From Algoriphagus sp. (lineage in GTDB: Bacteria; Bacteroidota; Bacteroidia; Cytophagales; Cyclobacteriaceae), in the NCBI GenBank assembly GCA_018336015.1, contig JAGXQZ010000039.1, forward strand, positions 1 through 64,000: 64,000 bases of DNA, read 5' to 3'. How positions within the stretch are numbered: the first letter of the stretch is position 1; each line of letters begins with the position of its first letter. Positions 61,304 through 64,000 of this stretch are shown one piece after another. Under the pieces are notes generated by a model. The model had not been told where the DNA came from and ran no database searches. It saw only the letters and a program-made list of their open reading frames with translations. Made by a program: the position numbers and the translations under genes.

Positions 61304-63724
61304 CTATTGTCTCTTTAAAGTTGTTTTGAAAAGAATTCCGTCTTCTTCAGAGGATTTTTTAAGACTGAAATCCACATACTCACCATTTGCCCAAATAGGA
61401 ATAAAATTCTCATAAAATCGGCTACCAGGATTCCCTGACTGACCTCCTGGATAAATCCCAAATGCCTGAATCTGTTCTCCTAATTCTACCACCATGCGCC
61501 AGCTCGCTCCATGCCTACTGCCAGTAGCATTCAAAATCCCAGATCCACCACCCGTGTAAACATTTGAAACTGAAAAAGATTTGAAATTGGGCACCAGATG
61601 CTGTATGGTAGTCCTCTTATAATTTGCCCATGTAAAATCCCCTTCCTCCTGCTCCCATTTTTTCATGGCTACCATCAGAGAATCAAACCCAACTTTGACA
61701 TGGTACTCGGCAGATTCTAATGCTTCTGTAGATTTGATGTCAAAAATGGAATCAGTTCTATAATTGGCAAGCAAATCAATGGTCTGATATGCATTTGGAC
61801 GAACTACCGGAGCTTTATTTTCCATCAATTCACCCCAAACACTTTCCATTATCTCGCCAAACCAAATACTGTAAAGGGTCTGTCCCTTTTTGTTAGGATC
61901 AGCAAAGAAGTCCCAAGCTCTAAGCTCTTTGACATACTTATCTGCCTCAGCCGATTCTACCTCATAGGTACCTAGCAAATTAAGCATGACCGGCAAAGCT
62001 TCAGCAGCTTGTAAATTGAAATTATCAAACTGAAGCGATTTCATATCCTCTACTGTGATCTGACTCAGCTCCATGAGTTTAGAATTTAATCTTCTGTTTC
62101 GATAGTGCTCATAGGAGTTATCAAACACATAGTAGGGGTAAGATGAGTCCACTGGATGCTGATTGGCGGAGGAAACAAAACCTCTCTGGGGATTTAGAGT
62201 ACTGGCATTATGATCATTCGGGATAAATCCCTGCCACTCCATTCTAGGATCAGAACCATCCAAGAAAAATTTACCCTGGCCAGGCCATTTGAGCGGGAAT
62301 TTTCCCTGAATCCTCATGGCAATATCTCCGCTTTTTGAGGCAAAAACAAAGTTCTGAGCCGGCGCTGAATAATGGTCCAACGCTTCATTATAATCTGCAT
62401 GACTTTTAGCTTTGTTGAGCTTTAAAAATGTTTTTTGCTCATTGGAACCTTCATGCACAATCCACCTCAGGGCAAAATTTACATCCTGACGGTTGCTTTT
62501 AAATGTGCGGTCATACACCACAGGGCCATAATGGGTGTAGACAACAGTATCCACATAGGTTTCTTTTCCTTTTATCTTGATTTCCTCGATTCTTACCCTA
62601 GTCTCTTTCCATTCATTCCCGTATTTATAGGCACTTCTCTCAGTATCTTTAAATTCAATTTTGTACCAGTCTCTGGTATCCTTGGTCGCATTGGTTACTC
62701 CCCATGCGACATGCTCGTTAAATCCTGATATAACTCCCAATGCACCTGGAAGAGTGGCACCTTTTACAGAGTGCTCAGGTGTGCTTAGCTGCATTGCATA
62801 CCAAAGCGAAGGTAAATTCAGACTTAAATGGGGATCATTTGCCAAAATTGGATTTCCATTTTTGGTTTTGCTACCGTGAACAGCCCAGTTGTTGGATCCC
62901 GTACCTTCCACAGGTTGATCTATGGGTTCAATGACCAATTCATCATTAGGAAAATTGATACTGTCAGGCTTAGTTATTGACAGAGGTTGAAAATCCCAAA
63001 CACGTTCTTTTTCAATTACGGGATCATTTTGTTTTGGAAAATCAGGATATAACCTATTTAGCTTGGCTTCCCCAAGAATTTTCCTAAGGTTTGAAAACTC
63101 AAGGTCTCTATCCCCGACTAACATATCGGACATGTACTTTAAAAGCAATAAAGACTTATAGGCAGACCAGGGCTCAGGTTGATAATTCAGTATTTTGTAC
63201 TCTACTGGGAGCTTAGCAGCTGTGAGTTGATTAATATACTGATTTACTCCATCGGCATAGGCCTCCACAAGGGCCAGTGTTTCTGGATCATTTTCTTCCA
63301 AATATTTGATCCCCAACTCAGCTCCATAAGCTAGACCTTTTCTTCTTGTCGTCCGGTCCAATTCCAAGGCCACCGGACCAACTATTTCAGAAATTCTTCC
63401 CGCAGCTGCCCGGGTCTGAAACTCCATTTGCCAGAGTCGATGCTTTGCAGTGATATATCCCTGAGCTCGGTATAAATCCAAATCATTTTGAGCAAAAATA
63501 TGAGGTATAAGATTCTCATCATAAATAACTTGCACTTCATTAGAGAGATTTTCTAAGACTAATTCCTGATCAGCTAATTGATCCTCACTGAAGGAATTTT
63601 GCCAAAATCCATGATAGGGGTCAAGAAGTGGTGCCAAAGGAGGGATTTGTCCGAAAGGCCTAGAGACAAAGATGCCTAGAGCCAAGGTGAGGCTAAAGAC
63701 AAAAATGAATGATAAATATTTCAT
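61304..63724 (-). CDS. Penicillin acylase family N-terminal nucleophile hydrolase
   Basis: This 806-residue protein has an N-terminal hydrophobic signal or anchor (residues 3-20). The alpha-chain region has DENLIPHIFAQNDLDLYRAQGY and MEFQTRAAAGRISEIVG. The beta-chain would start at the Ser of GTGSNNWAV (about residue 277), the self-cleaving N-terminal nucleophile, and NDPHLSLNLPSLWY and GVTNATKDTRDWY follow. Enzymes of this family hydrolyse amides such as penicillins or acyl-homoserine lactones in the periplasm; the natural substrate here is unknown. The length matches the family. A terminator of the gene further upstream lies 69 bp before the start. Confidence 0.92.
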   Translation of the reverse strand: MKYLSFIFVFSLTLALGIFVSRPFGQIPPLAPLLDPYHGFWQNSFSEDQLADQELVLENLSNEVQVIYDENLIPHIFAQNDLDLYRAQGYITAKHRLWQMEFQTRAAAGRISEIVGPVALELDRTTRRKGLAYGAELGIKYLEENDPETLALVEAYADGVNQYINQLTAAKLPVEYKILNYQPEPWSAYKSLLLLKYMSDMLVGDRDLEFSNLRKILGEAKLNRLYPDFPKQNDPVIEKERVWDFQPLSITKPDSINFPNDELVIEPIDQPVEGTGSNNWAVHGSKTKNGNPILANDPHLSLNLPSLWYAMQLSTPEHSVKGATLPGALGVISGFNEHVAWGVTNATKDTRDWYKIEFKDTERSAYKYGNEWKETRVRIEEIKIKGKETYVDTVVYTHYGPVVYDRTFKSNRQDVNFALRWIVHEGSNEQKTFLKLNKAKSHADYNEALDHYSAPAQNFVFASKSGDIAMRIQGKFPLKWPGQGKFFLDGSDPRMEWQGFIPNDHNASTLNPQRGFVSSANQHPVDSSYPYYVFDNSYEHYRNRRLNSKLMELSQITVEDMKSLQFDNFNLQAAEALPVMLNLLGTYEVESAEADKYVKELRAWDFFADPNKKGQTLYSIWFGEIMESVWGELMENKAPVVRPNAYQTIDLLANYRTDSIFDIKSTEALESAEYHVKVGFDSLMVAMKKWEQEEGDFTWANYKRTTIQHLVPNFKSFSVSNVYTGGGSGILNATGSRHGASWRMVVELGEQIQAFGIYPGGQSGNPGSRFYENFIPIWANGEYVDFSLKKSSEEDGILFKTTLKRQ

Positions 63725-63792
63725 TTCATTGAGAAGTAGGTCGATAAGGGGTAACTGGACTATAAACTACTAAAAAAAATTAGAGCCAAAAA

Positions 63793-63819
63793 AATCCCCA
63801 GAATTTTGACCTGGGGATT
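63793..63819 (-). terminator. Terminator of the gene at the right edge
   Basis: Arms 63793-63801 and 63811-63819 (AATCCCCAG/CTGGGGATT) pair perfectly around a 9-base loop. On the minus strand seven T residues follow. It is 10 bp after the stop codon of the partial gene at the window end. Confidence 0.88.
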
Positions 63820-63828
63820 CATGTCGAT

Positions 63829-64000
63829 TTATCGGACAGAAACTGGAAGTTTTAACTTTTCCCATCTTATGACAAAGCCGGGAGATTCAAGATCTATTGA
63901 TAGTTTTTCAGAAGAAGTTGATTCCCAAACAGGGGTAACTTCAACCTTTAGGACATCATTTTTTTCATTATACTGAAAATGACCGTGTTCCAAATCCCAA
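63829..64000 (-). CDS. C-terminal end of a probable DUF2911-type protein (partial)
   Basis: The frame is open from the right edge and stops with TAA at 63829-63831, giving 57 codons. The visible residues include HGHFQYNEKNDVLKVEV, then EKLSIDLES and FVIRWEKLKLPVSV at the end. This resembles the tail of DUF2911 proteins, where a beta-strand pair ends in a W-x2-x-x-V-P-V pattern, but the match is by eye and short. Its own terminator follows directly. The N-terminal part lies outside the window. Confidence 0.6.
   Translation of the reverse strand, partial: WDLEHGHFQYNEKNDVLKVEVTPVWESTSSEKLSIDLESPGFVIRWEKLKLPVSVR

Noticed and set aside
1..64000. tRNA, rRNA, CRISPR, insertion sequence, prophage or plus-strand genes
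   Set aside because: No signature was recognised; plus-strand frames are shadows of the minus-strand genes.

Overview
The window looks like a chromosome segment of an AT-rich Bacteroidota, most likely a marine-type Cytophagales (Algoriphagus/Cyclobacteriaceae-like). This is inferred from a giant secreted protein with a type IX secretion (type B) C-terminal domain, a Wzi-type capsule assembly barrel, SPI and SPII signal peptides of Bacteroidota style, TAnnTTTG-type promoter elements and weak ribosome binding sites. No rRNA, tRNA, CRISPR array, insertion sequence or phage gene was seen. Every supported gene lies on the minus strand, so transcription runs from high to low coordinates.

Right flank (64000-60870): the 3' end of a probable DUF2911-type gene with its terminator, a penicillin acylase family hydrolase, and a small membrane protein ending at a perfect 16-bp stem terminator. 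Polysaccharide unit A (60865-43674) opens with a promoter whose -7 box sits inside a palindrome, followed by a winged-helix regulator. It then carries a long SLBB exporter (Wza type), a Wzz chain-length protein, a Wzx flippase, a methyltransferase, glycosyltransferases, an asparagine synthase-like amidotransferase, a Wzy candidate, UDP-glucose dehydrogenase and Wzi. Polysaccharide unit B (43630-4462) opens with a second copy of the same palindromic promoter. It carries a TviB/WbpO-type UDP-sugar dehydrogenase, a lipoprotein Wza, a Wzc tyrosine autokinase, a PglK-like ABC flippase, many GT4 enzymes, two more amidotransferases, an acyltransferase, a Wzy, a CapK homologue, exostosin-like enzymes, a nonulosonic acid cassette (NeuB, NeuC, Gfo/Idh, NeuA, SDR) and a WecA-like priming transferase. 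It ends at a strong terminator at 4462-4494. Inside the nonulosonate cassette sits a 7-kb adhesin-like gene.

Left flank (3874-1): an overlapping operon of envelope proteins (a lipoprotein, two exported proteins of unknown function and a leucine-rich repeat protein running off the edge).

The most notable signal is regulatory. The two polysaccharide units share (i) an operator-like palindrome AATGAGTA-N7-TACTCATT that encloses the promoter -7 box, and (ii) a 23-nt leader element (20/23 identical) containing GGCGRAGCTTT, which resembles the ops pause site used by RfaH/NusG-type antiterminators. Together with the winged-helix protein encoded directly under the first palindrome, this suggests a dedicated, apparently undescribed control circuit co-ordinating two surface polysaccharides. 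The chemistry predicted from the genes is uronic acids (two UDP-sugar dehydrogenases) that are probably amidated (three AsnB paralogues), O-acylated, methylated and carrying a nonulosonic acid.
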